Assembly (NCBI RefSeq): GCF_000307105.1 | Contig: NC_018645.1 | Location: 4,102,001-4,166,000 of the forward strand | Length of the DNA stretch: 64,000 bases | Source of the DNA: Desulfobacula toluolica Tol2 | GTDB lineage: Bacteria > Desulfobacterota > Desulfobacteria > Desulfobacterales > Desulfobacteraceae | Reading direction: 5' to 3' | Part shown: positions 8,544 through 17,624 of the stretch, piece after piece | Numbering within the stretch: position 1 is the first letter of the stretch | Layout: the number at the start of each line of letters is the position of its first letter | Notes under the pieces: model-generated | What the model saw: only the letters and a program-made list of their open reading frames with translations | Database searches by the model: none | Told to the model about the DNA's origin: nothing | Made by a program: the position numbers and the translations under genes

Positions 8544-9035
8544 TCATACACGAATGTATCCAGCCTGCTCACTGCTCATCCAACTATCTACCATCCCGGA
8601 AAAATCATCACAATCTTCCACATACGGATCAAAGACCGGCATGCCAATCAACTTCATAATCACTTTATCATCCTGGCCGCAACAATGGGAGTCGCCAAGA
8701 AACTTGAAATAATCATTGACTCCCGTGGCAATAAACTTCACATTCAAATCCTGCATGATCACATCATTTCGTATCTGCTCAATAGCCCTGAATGCCAGAA
8801 AATTTACAATGCAATAAACCACGGGTTTAAGCCCGGCCATTGCCATTCCCGCTGCAATACCCACCATACCCTGCTCCATCATACCACAATTAAAAATTCT
8901 GCCCGGAAACTCTTTTTTAAAATTATCGACAACACCAAATCCCATATCACCTACAAGAAGCATGATTCGAGCATCTTTTCCGACATGTTCAAGCATGGCA
9001 TTAATGATTTCTTTTCGATAATTGTTATCGTTCAT
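8544..9035 (-). CDS. Transketolase-like protein, second subunit (pyrimidine-binding domain only)
   Basis: 163 residues, corresponding to the central pyrimidine-binding domain of transketolase. RIFNCGMMEQGMVGIAAGMA (near 45-65) contains the conserved Glu that activates the thiamine diphosphate ring. It overlaps the stop of the first-subunit gene by 11 bases, so the two subunits are probably made together. It is only about half the length of typical split transketolase beta subunits (around 300) and lacks the C-terminal third domain. It probably pairs with the product of 9025-9858 to move a two-carbon ketol unit, possibly making sedoheptulose 7-phosphate for heptose synthesis (inference). Confidence 0.8.
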   Translation of the reverse strand: MNDNNYRKEIINAMLEHVGKDARIMLLVGDMGFGVVDNFKKEFPGRIFNCGMMEQGMVGIAAGMAMAGLKPVVYCIVNFLAFRAIEQIRNDVIMQDLNVKFIATGVNDYFKFLGDSHCCGQDDKVIMKLIGMPVFDPYVEDCDDFSGMVDSWMSSEQAGYIRV

Positions 9036-9858
9036 AGCGAACCCCCATGGCCAATTCTTCCTTTGTGGGAACCCTGAAATGAAACTTTACAACATTTTCC
9101 ATTGCTTTAATGCCATACCCTTTCACGGTTTTTGCAAGGATTACAACAGGCCCGGCGTCACCCTTGAGTTCACTTACTTTTTCAAAAATATTTTTAAGCT
9201 CCGCCATATTATGCCCGTCACAGGTCATCACCTCACAACCAAAGGCGGCAAACTTAACAGACAAATCTTGATATGAATCTACCGGAGAAAGCACATTATC
9301 AAGAGAATCCATTGCCTGCAAACCATTGCAGTCAACAACTATGATTAAATTATTTAATTTATATTTTACTGCAAACTGAACAGCCTCCCAATTGCTTCCC
9401 TCCTGCGTCTCGCCATCACCTGCAATACAATAACACTGATATTTCTTATTCTGGATCTTCGCACCAAATGCAATTCCAACAGCCATTGGCATTCCATGCC
9501 CAAGAGAACCGCACCCGGCTTCAATGCCATACTTGGGACTTCGTTCAATGCACCCTTTTAAAAAACTTCCTTTATAAAAATTATTCCAGTCCTCTTCTCT
9601 TAGATAACCGATATCAGCCAGAATTGAATAAAGTCCATAGGCACCATGGGCTTTTGAAAAAACCAATCTGTCCCGCCCTTCCCATTTGGGGTCATCATTG
9701 AGACTCAATACATGATAATAAAGCAGGGTCAATATATCCACACATGATAAGGAGGGTGCAATATGACCGGCCCCATTTTTCACCGAGACATCAACAAGCT
9801 TTTTTCTTATGTAATCAGCTTTTTTTTCAAGTTCAATAATTTCTGTAATCTTTTTCAT
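9025..9858 (-). CDS. Transketolase-like protein, first subunit (thiamine-diphosphate-binding domain)
   Basis: 277 residues from the ATG at 9858; a GTG at 9867 is an alternative. Visible features are HIAPSLSCVDILTLLY near residue 35, GHGMPMAVGIAFGA near 120, and the diphosphate/Mg motif GDGETQEGSNWEA near 147 with the downstream Asn of the G-D-G-x(25-30)-N signature (VDCNG). The size matches stand-alone N-terminal subunits of split transketolases. It is followed by, and overlaps, the second-subunit gene. Such split transketolases occur both in central metabolism and in polysaccharide loci; the setting here favours a role in making an unusual sugar. Confidence 0.87.
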   Translation of the reverse strand: MKKITEIIELEKKADYIRKKLVDVSVKNGAGHIAPSLSCVDILTLLYYHVLSLNDDPKWEGRDRLVFSKAHGAYGLYSILADIGYLREEDWNNFYKGSFLKGCIERSPKYGIEAGCGSLGHGMPMAVGIAFGAKIQNKKYQCYCIAGDGETQEGSNWEAVQFAVKYKLNNLIIVVDCNGLQAMDSLDNVLSPVDSYQDLSVKFAAFGCEVMTCDGHNMAELKNIFEKVSELKGDAGPVVILAKTVKGYGIKAMENVVKFHFRVPTKEELAMGVRYER

Positions 9859-9918
9859 TGAAACCACACCATTTATTATAGGCTTTAAAATGAATTTCTA
9901 TCTAAGGGTCTGCTGATT

Positions 9919-11040
9919 TCAAATAAAATTAACATGGTCATTGGGATGATGCAACTCCCAAAGATATTTATTAATATTATCCATTCTGCAGTTTATCCGA
10001 CATTTAGAAACAGACAATTCATTCTCAACAAAATTCATAGATTTCTTTCGTCTATCACTTTCCCAAATTTCCTGAAATGAATTATCAATAATATTTCCAT
10101 AAAAAAATCTATTATCGTTAAGATATACACTGCAACCCCAGACATTGCCTCCGGCATCGATATATGACCAGAATGGCAATCCAAAACACTTTTCATAGTT
10201 TTTATAACATTTATCCCAACTCCGCATCGTATTAAGCCTGACAATCACTGAAAAAGTATCAGAATCATATTCCTTTAATTTCCCATACAAATAGTCATAT
10301 TTGGAGTAAACAATATCTTTATATTTTTTAGTAATGCTTTGAGGATGTTGTGAATAAGGCTTGACAACAAGGTAATCCATGCCGATATCTCTTACAATTT
10401 TGGTTAAGAGTTCAATTTCACTCTCGACTTCAGGCAAAAGAAGAATCTGTACACCCAGGGTACATTTTATTCCATGTTTTTCACGATATTCAGCTGCATA
10501 GCAAAGATTGTCAATTACGGTCTTAAAGTCTTCGGATTTTGTTCCGTGTATCTTTGCATAAGTATCTGGAGTACCAGAATTAATACTGAATTTAATCCAT
10601 GAACAATATGAAAGTATATTTTCCGCAAGTTTTTTTTTAAACAAAACTCCGTTTGATGTTACTGCCGCATCAATACCACTCTCTTTTGAAAGCATAATCA
10701 TTTCCGCAATGTCTTTATGAAGAAATGGCTCCCCTTCTCCGGCATACATAATACTTTTCAAACCGAGACGGCCAAATTCAGGCAATCTCTTTTTTAAAAC
10801 CGAGATATCAATCTTTCTGGATGAATATTTCATAAAATCAAGACCGCAAAAGGAACATCTATGATTGCACGCTCCAGTAGGGCTTATTTCCATGTAGATT
10901 GGGTAGATAGGTTCACCGTTAAGCCAGTCATTTACCCTTGAGACATGGTATATTAATTTGTGACTGTCTATATTATACTTATCCATATCAATTTTAATAT
11001 TCTTTATGCAGGATTTCCTGTTTTTTAAACTTAATGCCAC
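9919..11040 (-). CDS. Radical-SAM enzyme with SPASM/twitch-like C-terminus (paralogue of 7391-8527)
   Basis: 373 residues from a GTG at 11040; an ATG at 10986 is an alternative start. The cluster motif CNHRCSFC (Cys 58, 62, 65) lies after PTGA. The C-terminal part has CFGLPFW, VWGCSVYL, GNIIDNSFQEIWESD and CRINC, again a twitch/SPASM-like arrangement. Alignment by eye with the 7391-8527 product runs end to end, from the (Y)-x-x-D-x-HKL-x-(W/Y)-H start to the H(V/I)NFI tail. The two probably arose by duplication and may act in succession on one glycan precursor. The gene begins 7 bases after the epimerase stop. Confidence 0.8.
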   Translation of the reverse strand: MALSLKNRKSCIKNIKIDMDKYNIDSHKLIYHVSRVNDWLNGEPIYPIYMEISPTGACNHRCSFCGLDFMKYSSRKIDISVLKKRLPEFGRLGLKSIMYAGEGEPFLHKDIAEMIMLSKESGIDAAVTSNGVLFKKKLAENILSYCSWIKFSINSGTPDTYAKIHGTKSEDFKTVIDNLCYAAEYREKHGIKCTLGVQILLLPEVESEIELLTKIVRDIGMDYLVVKPYSQHPQSITKKYKDIVYSKYDYLYGKLKEYDSDTFSVIVRLNTMRSWDKCYKNYEKCFGLPFWSYIDAGGNVWGCSVYLNDNRFFYGNIIDNSFQEIWESDRRKKSMNFVENELSVSKCRINCRMDNINKYLWELHHPNDHVNFI

Positions 11041-11047
11041 AATCGAC

Positions 11048-12037
11048 TTATTTACCTAAATACTGAAACCATTCCCTTGTTGCCTCTTTTATTTTTTCTG
11101 GAGTCCATACAGGTGCCTCTTGCCAGTAATCAATATTATCCAACATTGTTTGCACACCGTTTTCAAATGGAATCACAGCTTTCCACCCAATCATTTTTTG
11201 AATTTTAGATATTTCAGCAAATGTACAATCAGGCTCTCCAGGTCGCTTCGGGACATATAAGATATCTCCGCCCAATAATTCAACAAGCCTGTTGATACTG
11301 TAAGTTTGACCACTCCCTAAATTGAATATTTCGTTGCACATATCAGACTCTGCAACCTGAATATAAGCATCTACAATATCAGAGACAAAGGTAAAATCAC
11401 GAGTCTGATTCCCGTTTCCGACAACAGTGAACGGTTTATTATGCAATTTTTGGGCAAGAAACACCCCAAAAACAGCCCCATAAGTTCCTGAAGTTCGTGA
11501 GCGGGGACCGTAAACATTAAACATTCGCAAAGAGACAACGGGCAATCCATAGATTTTTCCCCAATGTATGACATATTGCTCTGCTATATTTTTTGTCAGA
11601 GCATAGGGGTACTCCGTTCTAATCTCAGCAGTTTCAGGAGTTGGATATTGATCCGGAATACCATAGCAGGACGAAGATGCTGCATATACAAATCGTTTTA
11701 CCTCATTCACTCTGGACGCCTCAAGTACACTGATGGTTCCATTAACATTTGACTTGTGATATTTAAATGGTTTTTTAATGGAGGGCACAATGTCAGCAAG
11801 GGCTGCAAGATGAAAAACCCAGTCAACATTTTTAAAAAATTTTTCTATTTTACTGTATTCGGAAATATCAATTTGAACTAATTTTAATTTCCTATTGTTT
11901 TTATGATGTTCAAGGTTTTGAGGACGGCCTGTAGAAAAATCATCTAAAACCACCACATCGCAACCATCTTTAAGAAGTCTATCAACTAAATGACTCCCTA
12001 TAAAACCAGCCCCTCCGGTTACCAATACTTTGCCCAC
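11048..12037 (-). CDS. NAD-dependent sugar epimerase/dehydratase (UDP-glucose 4-epimerase-like SDR)
   Basis: 329 residues. The GTG start at 12037 is fixed by AGGAG 5 bases upstream. The Rossmann motif VTGGAGFIGSHL starts at residue 5. The catalytic triad region is AASSSCYG with YALTK (Y-x-x-x-K) near residues 148-152, and the C-terminal part has the VSDIVDAY and FNLGSG patterns of extended SDR sugar enzymes. It could be a 4-epimerase or a 4,6-dehydratase; the absence of a TDE-type dehydratase signature favours an epimerase. It sits in the middle of the minus-strand glycan operon. Confidence 0.8.
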   Translation of the reverse strand: MGKVLVTGGAGFIGSHLVDRLLKDGCDVVVLDDFSTGRPQNLEHHKNNRKLKLVQIDISEYSKIEKFFKNVDWVFHLAALADIVPSIKKPFKYHKSNVNGTISVLEASRVNEVKRFVYAASSSCYGIPDQYPTPETAEIRTEYPYALTKNIAEQYVIHWGKIYGLPVVSLRMFNVYGPRSRTSGTYGAVFGVFLAQKLHNKPFTVVGNGNQTRDFTFVSDIVDAYIQVAESDMCNEIFNLGSGQTYSINRLVELLGGDILYVPKRPGEPDCTFAEISKIQKMIGWKAVIPFENGVQTMLDNIDYWQEAPVWTPEKIKEATREWFQYLGK

Positions 12038-12111
12038 AACTGCTCCTATAAATAATCAACATACAATTTAAAACGAATACCTTTCTAAAATATATCAGAA
12101 AACTATCCAAC

Positions 12112-13521
12112 CTAACCGGGCATTACTGTCTTTTTAATCAAACTACAAAATTGTAAAAAAGAATATTTTAAATCGTGAAATGACTTCAGCCTGAATAGCC
12201 AATTCAATATAAACCCAAATCTAATATAATGATTACGAATAATTTTTTTATACATATTTTTAATATAACTTTCAGTCAAATCAGATTGCAGGAAGGTTAC
12301 AGCATCCCCGGAACTTGCTTCCCAATCATTCCAAAGCTCTTCATTTATTTTAAAATTTAATTTTACATATTCACGCATTGCTGTTCCAGGCCATGGATAT
12401 GTAATTTGTATATTAACGAGGTCCGGTCTGATTTTTTTTATAAAACGAAATGTTTTTTCAGTAGTTGCTTGTGTATCACCAGGTAAGTTAAGCATAAAAA
12501 AACAACGTGTTTCAATATTTAATTCTTTCGCAATGTTCACGGCATATTCAACTTGATCCAGAGTAATCTTCTTATTATTAAAGGACAATATATTATTGTC
12601 TCCTGACTCCACACCATAACCAATGCTATATAAACCAATTTCTTTTAACTGTTGCAACATTTCTTTATCAACTGTATCAACTCTTGATATAACCCGAATA
12701 AAAATTTTTCTATCTCTTTTTTTCATGAGTCTTACAAATTCCATGACTCGAACTCGATCTGCCGTAAAATTATCATCAATGAAAAAAACTTCTTTGGCAT
12801 TATATGTATTTTGCAACAAATCAATTTCATCAACGATATTTTTCGGGCTTCGATAGCGCATTTCTTTGCCTCTTAAATTTGAACAAAAAAAACACTGACC
12901 ATTACATCCTCTACTCGTTAAAATTGAAAACTGAGGAAGTTTAAAGTATTTACCAGGCGAAGGGTAATATTTTTCCAAATCAAATTTTGAACGGGCAGGA
13001 AAAGGTAAAGAATCAAGGTTTTTCTCACATTCATGTGGTTTATTTTTAACAATTTCTGAGCCCTTTCTAAATATCAGCCCTTTAATTTTATTGATATTTC
13101 CATGTAACTCAAGTGCTGATACCAATTCATGGCAGGAATGTTCTTCTTCTCCATAAATAACATAATCTAAATAAACACATTCTTTTAATAAAATTTCTTT
13201 TAGGACTGTAAATACGCCAAATGCAAATATCGGAGTTCTACTTGTTTTGAATTTCATAAACCCAATTAATTCATAGGCATCATAAGTTGTTGATAATTCA
13301 GAATTAATACCGATGGCGATATATGAAGTATAGTCAATTTCATTTAATATTTTTTGAGCGTCTTTTAATATTTGTGTGTCAATAACATCGACTTCAAAAC
13401 CTTTGGATTCAAGGAAAGACGCAGTATATGCAACATTAAGTGGAATTTCATAATCATATCCACCCCATAAAGCACCTTTGAAAAAAGAATGACCACTTGA
13501 TATTAATAAAATTTTTCTCAT
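12112..13521 (-). CDS. Radical-SAM protein with B12-binding-domain-like N-terminus
   Basis: 469 residues. Residues 1-150 have the Rossmann-like fold pattern of the cobalamin-binding domain (PLNVAYTASFLESKGFEVDVID). The usual D-x-H-x-x-G signature is not present, and the normal GG-x-H segment is replaced by AFGVFTV, so cobalamin binding is doubtful. The radical-SAM motif CNGQCFFC (Cys 206, 210, 213) follows LTSRG. Residues 230-400 carry the usual RSP-x-x-(I/V)-(V/I)-D-E-I and GVESGD elements. AAGGAAAAA precedes the ATG. This class includes methylases and ring-forming or rearranging enzymes; the substrate is unknown. It is one of four proteins of this architecture in the island. Confidence 0.8.
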   Translation of the reverse strand: MRKILLISSGHSFFKGALWGGYDYEIPLNVAYTASFLESKGFEVDVIDTQILKDAQKILNEIDYTSYIAIGINSELSTTYDAYELIGFMKFKTSRTPIFAFGVFTVLKEILLKECVYLDYVIYGEEEHSCHELVSALELHGNINKIKGLIFRKGSEIVKNKPHECEKNLDSLPFPARSKFDLEKYYPSPGKYFKLPQFSILTSRGCNGQCFFCSNLRGKEMRYRSPKNIVDEIDLLQNTYNAKEVFFIDDNFTADRVRVMEFVRLMKKRDRKIFIRVISRVDTVDKEMLQQLKEIGLYSIGYGVESGDNNILSFNNKKITLDQVEYAVNIAKELNIETRCFFMLNLPGDTQATTEKTFRFIKKIRPDLVNIQITYPWPGTAMREYVKLNFKINEELWNDWEASSGDAVTFLQSDLTESYIKNMYKKIIRNHYIRFGFILNWLFRLKSFHDLKYSFLQFCSLIKKTVMPG

Positions 13522-13532
13522 TTTTTCCTTTT

Positions 13533-14606
13533 TTATGCCAAATGCCGATATAGTAGTCTTGTAAGAGAAGAAAAAATAAAATCAGGTAGAAGCTTTATCG
13601 GTTTTCTCAACGTAAGAAATGATTGAGAAGAACTATATTCATTATAAACTAATTTTTTCTTCAAAAAAATCAAATAATCATACGGATGAACGATATCTGC
13701 ACCCCACCTGGTCTTAAAAAAAAGCAATCCTTTATTTTCTGATGAAGTTACGCCTAAATCAAACCATGAAATTCCTTGTGTTGCTAAATCTTCAATAATA
13801 TGATGAAGTAAAAATGTTGAAACGCCCCATTTATTGTATTCTATCGATGATGCGCTCCACGAATAGTATGCTTTATCTTTAAACTTTAAAATTAGAATAC
13901 CTGCGACACATTTTTCCCTATGCCGCAAAATATACAAACTATAATTCTCTTTACTCCAATATTTCCTTATATTCAAAAAAAACTCAAATGGAGCTGGGAA
14001 CATAAGATGCTTATTTTTAAAAAGTTTACAAACAAGATGATAAAAATCTTTCCAATCTTTATTGGAATAGCAAGAAGAAAAGACTGCAAACTCTCCGCTA
14101 CCGCTAATTTTTAAAATTGAACTTTTCAAATTTATACGAAATTGTTTTTTACAATTCTTAATAAATTCATCATAATCACTCGATAGCTTTAATATGGGTA
14201 TAACTTTTGAGTCAGATTGTTTTATATTATATTTATAAATAATACTTTCAGGTAATTTTTGAAATGTTCTTAAATGAATGACATTAAAACTATTATGTTG
14301 GTATAAATTTAGAAGACTACCAATTAATAATTCACATTCCGATTCATTATCATAAAAAATATCACCGAACAGATTAAATGGATTTGAACATATTTTATTA
14401 CCCAAAAGAATACTTTTAACAAAGAAAATCGGAATTCCACCAGAAATAACTCCGTTTTTCTTGACACACAAACAAGCACAATCAAAACGATAGGTTTTTT
14501 TTAATAAATCGAGCCATGATACCGTACTATAGATACTCGCTTTTTTTCGAAGGATATACTTATCCCAATCTGCTAAATCTTTTCCGAATAATAATTCTAC
14601 ATGCAT
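13533..14606 (-). CDS. FemAB/GNAT-fold transferase (BioF2-like acetyltransferase domain)
   Basis: 357 residues. The pattern is that of double-GNAT FemAB-like proteins: an N-terminal Y-x-T-V-S-W-L-x-L-L segment near residues 31-40, a central region with FRINLKSSIL, and a C-terminal part with GILILKFKDKAYYSWSASS and GVSTFLLHHIIEDL, followed by WFDLGVTSSENKGLLFFKTRWGA. That last motif is very typical of this family in polysaccharide loci. Members transfer an acyl or aminoacyl group to an amino group, so this protein may acylate an amino sugar of the flagellar glycan (inference). It sits 2 bases after the amidohydrolase stop. Confidence 0.7.
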   Translation of the reverse strand: MHVELLFGKDLADWDKYILRKKASIYSTVSWLDLLKKTYRFDCACLCVKKNGVISGGIPIFFVKSILLGNKICSNPFNLFGDIFYDNESECELLIGSLLNLYQHNSFNVIHLRTFQKLPESIIYKYNIKQSDSKVIPILKLSSDYDEFIKNCKKQFRINLKSSILKISGSGEFAVFSSCYSNKDWKDFYHLVCKLFKNKHLMFPAPFEFFLNIRKYWSKENYSLYILRHREKCVAGILILKFKDKAYYSWSASSIEYNKWGVSTFLLHHIIEDLATQGISWFDLGVTSSENKGLLFFKTRWGADIVHPYDYLIFLKKKLVYNEYSSSQSFLTLRKPIKLLPDFIFSSLTRLLYRHLA

Positions 14607-14608
14607 TA

Positions 14609-15526
14609 TTAAATGCCTAATAACTTTTTAATGTTCTCTGAAAATATTTTTTTTTTTACAATTTGATCTTTTATGTATTTATTAATTATTTTAATTGATG
14701 TGGTTTGACTTACTAATGGAAAATCGCTTCCAAAAAGAATTCTATCAACATCTATAGACATAATTGCCTTTTTAATTGTTTTAGCAGTTTGAAAACTCGT
14801 ATCCAAATATATGTTTTTATGTTTTTGTGCTAGTTCAATAACATAATCTTTATATTCTAAGCCCATATGCGCGAAAACAAATGGAACATTAGGAAAATTT
14901 TTGACAAGAGTTAAAATTTGATCAGGATGAGCATATTCCTCTTCCTCAATTTTAACAATACCTGCTCTACAAGGACCGACATGAAAACATACGGGCATAG
15001 AGTATATAGAAATTTCTTCCAAAACTTGATATATTTTTTTATTTTCAGGATGAATTCGCTGAATCACTGGATGAATTTTTAATCCCTTTATACCGTTCTG
15101 GATATTTTCTTTAAGTTCTTCCATATATCTTAGAGAATGAAAATTAACTGAGCCAAAGGGAATAAATCTGGGTTGTTCTTTTGATAATGCTATAATATTT
15201 TTTGTTGTAACATTAGGCTCAATTGGTAGTACAATGGCTTTATCAACTTTGTTTCTATCAAATGCAGTTATAATATGATCAGTATCAGAAAATTGAATCC
15301 TTCGGCAACTCTCCATATACGCGATATCACCAAGAAACCTGCCAAATTTTCCTTGCTGCAAATTGGTTTGATTATTATCCTTTTTTAGTTTTCTTTTAAA
15401 AGGACTTTTAAACTGTGATGCCTCAAAAATACTCATCAATCCAAATGGTATCTTAGAAAGTGGATATTTTATTGGAAATCCATGGTAAATATCACCAACA
15501 TGTATATGACTATCTATTATCTCCAT
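14609..15526 (-). CDS. Amidohydrolase-superfamily protein (Amidohydro_2, TIM-barrel metal hydrolase)
   Basis: 305 residues. The N-terminal metal motif DSHIHVGD (H-x-H near residues 6-8) is followed by KGLKIHPVIQ, CFHVGPCRAG, FVFAHMG near residue 225 and the C-terminal LFGSDFPL with the metal-binding Asp. This is the full metal ligand set of the Amidohydro_2 family. Members act as hydrolases, decarboxylases or lactonases. In this operon, next to an acyltransferase and radical-SAM genes, it could trim an acyl group or open a lactone of a sugar acid (inference). It is read with the downstream FemAB-like gene. Confidence 0.75.
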   Translation of the reverse strand: MEIIDSHIHVGDIYHGFPIKYPLSKIPFGLMSIFEASQFKSPFKRKLKKDNNQTNLQQGKFGRFLGDIAYMESCRRIQFSDTDHIITAFDRNKVDKAIVLPIEPNVTTKNIIALSKEQPRFIPFGSVNFHSLRYMEELKENIQNGIKGLKIHPVIQRIHPENKKIYQVLEEISIYSMPVCFHVGPCRAGIVKIEEEEYAHPDQILTLVKNFPNVPFVFAHMGLEYKDYVIELAQKHKNIYLDTSFQTAKTIKKAIMSIDVDRILFGSDFPLVSQTTSIKIINKYIKDQIVKKKIFSENIKKLLGI

Positions 15527-15565
15527 GATGCTTACAAAATCCCTTACTAAACAAGCAGTTTTTGA

Positions 15566-17143
15566 TTATATTTTATTGCGTTTTTCATACATGATTTTAT
15601 TATAAAATTTTAGAACTCCAACCTTCCAAAGAAAATATGGAACAAAACTACCACGACCCGTCAAAAAAGAAAAATCAAGATTTTTCAAATGCCCCAAAGC
15701 TCTTCTCACTAAAAAAATAAAGCGCACAAAAATGATAAGGGTTTTATACTCTTTAGGATTATATATATGATCAAGAGAATATCTAAATAAAAAATGCGGA
15801 ATCTTTACAACACTTAAAATATAATGCATAATATTAAAAAAAGTTGCTTCTGGATGTAACAAATTCTTATCTTTAGCTTCTATGGTTTCTCTATTTGTAT
15901 ATTTCTTTATATTATCCTCAAGCGCAGAGCCTAAAACAATCCTTAATGAATGTAGATTTATAACATAAGGTCTTGGGATTAAGTACATATTTTCCATATG
16001 CTCTTTTAAGTCTTCAGATGTTGCAAATGGATTATCAAGAATAATGTCATAAGCAGGGGGCGCAATAAATTTTTTATATTTATTAATAACACGTGTAGAT
16101 TGAATTATTTTGTTCAATGAAGTTTTACGATTATAAATATTTAAAACTGTTGGACTACAGTTTTGAATACCCATTCTAAAAAATATAGAACCCGCTTTTA
16201 CAAGAATCTTAACTTTTTCATCATTGATATAATTTGGATGCGTTCCATAGGTTAAAAAGGGAAGTTTTATTTCTTTTGAATAAACATCAGCAAACTCCTG
16301 TAGAACTTCTGGTTTTAATGCCATCATACCATCATCAAAAAATGATATCCAAGAAATCATTGGGTGAGTCTTTAAAACCGACCTTATCTCATCAACCATA
16401 TATTTTGGAGATGGATGTCGTAATTGTGCATATTTTTTATGATATCGCAAAAAAGCTGAATTATAGCAATAGGCACATTTATTTGGACACCCTCTTGTCC
16501 ATATTATGTTCAAATTCAAGCCAAGCCATTTCTTATATAATTTTGAATCCATCGGAACAAATTGTTTTTTTTTTGTATCATAGAATTTATTTTTAACATC
16601 AAAATCAATAAATGGGGCAGCAGTTAATTCTTCATTGGTCATTGGGGCAGATGGTTTCGTATTCACAATTGATCCATCTTTCTTTAGATAAGTTAAACCC
16701 GGTATATCAAAATAATCGTTACCATTTTGAATTTTTTGATAAAACTGAAAAAAAGGACGCTCACCTTCACTGACACAAATTATATCAGAAAAATTAAGAC
16801 AGTCTTCAGGATATATCCTAGCATGCGGGCCTCCTACAAAAATGATTGCATTTTTATTAATATTTTTAATTCGTGAAATTAATTGCGCAGTTATATCTCG
16901 ACACTCACTCATAAATGAAAAACCCAGAAGATCTGCACATGATAATTCCTGAGCAATAATATCCAAATCACCTAATAAGTTGAAATCTGAGTTTAAGAAT
17001 ATACGATTAAATAATGAAAATTGATTTGTTGGAGAAATAAAATAAGTAGTTGTATCTTTATTAAGACTTTTCACATAACTTGACATTTTTCTAAATCCTA
17101 TGCCCTGTAAACCATTTTCGATATTAACCATTTTAATTTTCAT
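15566..17143 (-). CDS. Radical-SAM protein with B12-binding-domain-like N-terminus; first gene of the 17.1-5.2 kb operon
   Basis: 525 residues. The N-terminal half is cobalamin-domain-like with IIFVGGPHARIYPE near residues 100-112. The radical-SAM motif CPNKCAYC (Cys 219, 223, 226) follows IWTRG. The Asp-His pair of the classical cobalamin motif is not obvious. A long C-terminal extension (about 420-525) is hydrophobic and basic (a PHFLFRYSL region and a segment with LIIFVRFIFLV near 465), suggesting membrane association. AAGGGAT lies before the ATG. It is transcribed away from the acetyltransferase gene at 17625. Substrate unknown. Confidence 0.8.
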   Translation of the reverse strand: MKIKMVNIENGLQGIGFRKMSSYVKSLNKDTTTYFISPTNQFSLFNRIFLNSDFNLLGDLDIIAQELSCADLLGFSFMSECRDITAQLISRIKNINKNAIIFVGGPHARIYPEDCLNFSDIICVSEGERPFFQFYQKIQNGNDYFDIPGLTYLKKDGSIVNTKPSAPMTNEELTAAPFIDFDVKNKFYDTKKKQFVPMDSKLYKKWLGLNLNIIWTRGCPNKCAYCYNSAFLRYHKKYAQLRHPSPKYMVDEIRSVLKTHPMISWISFFDDGMMALKPEVLQEFADVYSKEIKLPFLTYGTHPNYINDEKVKILVKAGSIFFRMGIQNCSPTVLNIYNRKTSLNKIIQSTRVINKYKKFIAPPAYDIILDNPFATSEDLKEHMENMYLIPRPYVINLHSLRIVLGSALEDNIKKYTNRETIEAKDKNLLHPEATFFNIMHYILSVVKIPHFLFRYSLDHIYNPKEYKTLIIFVRFIFLVRRALGHLKNLDFSFLTGRGSFVPYFLWKVGVLKFYNKIMYEKRNKI

Positions 17144-17624
17144 TCATAAATCCCTTTTTATAGCCTAATAATCCGATAATAATAACGCTATTTAGAATCT
17201 GAGGGGGTTCATTCCTATACCTCACAGCTTAAATTAGTTTCATGATTATCTTCTGCAAATCATAAATCAATGATGAGACTTTATCAGTAGAACGGATTAA
17301 AAACAATGATGGAACTGGAATGTATAGGATAACCGAATGTAAGAACTTCATGAGCATTATATATAAAGGTGGTTACCCATGCTATAATTATCCCGGAAAG
17401 ATCGTTAGACATTTAATTTTAATTGCCTTTGGATAAATCTTTTGATATTTTTTCTATATATTTTACCTCTTTGTTGTGTTTTTCCCGTGTTTGACCTAAA
17501 CACCCAACACCATAATAGAGGTAAAATATACTTTAATAACAATATTTTTAGAGAAATGCGGCGGTCAAGGTCAACAATCAACTCAACTACAAGTAAAATC
17601 TTTTATAATATATTAGGTGAAGAG
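17144..17624. other. Divergent intergenic region with a long imperfect hairpin
   Basis: These 481 AT-rich bases separate the minus-strand operon from the plus-strand run and should hold promoters for both. I see no clear sigma54 or sigma28 element. The notable structure is the inverted repeat at 17457-17530, listed separately. The open frame that extends the downstream acetyltransferase back to 17442 crosses this hairpin and is not regarded as coding. Confidence 0.5.
17457..17530. repeat. Long inverted repeat (14 bp arms) with nested inner hairpin
   Basis: TATATTTTACCTCT at 17457-17470 is the exact reverse complement of AGAGGTAAAATATA at 17517-17530. Inside, GTGTTT (17487-17492) can pair with AAACAC (17498-17503) around a 5-base loop, and TGTTG (17472-17476) with CAACA (17505-17509). 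The whole 74 bases could fold into one stem. It may be a transcript structure, an attenuator, a protein-binding site or a remnant of a small mobile element; no T-run typical of a terminator follows either arm. Confidence 0.65.

Noticed and set aside
17169-17180. Possible sigma28 -10 element (TCCGATAA) upstream of the glycan operons
   Set aside because: No matching -35 at an acceptable distance.
17442-17624. 61-residue N-terminal extension of the GNAT protein
   Set aside because: It spans the long hairpin, has no ribosome-binding site and adds nothing typical of the family.
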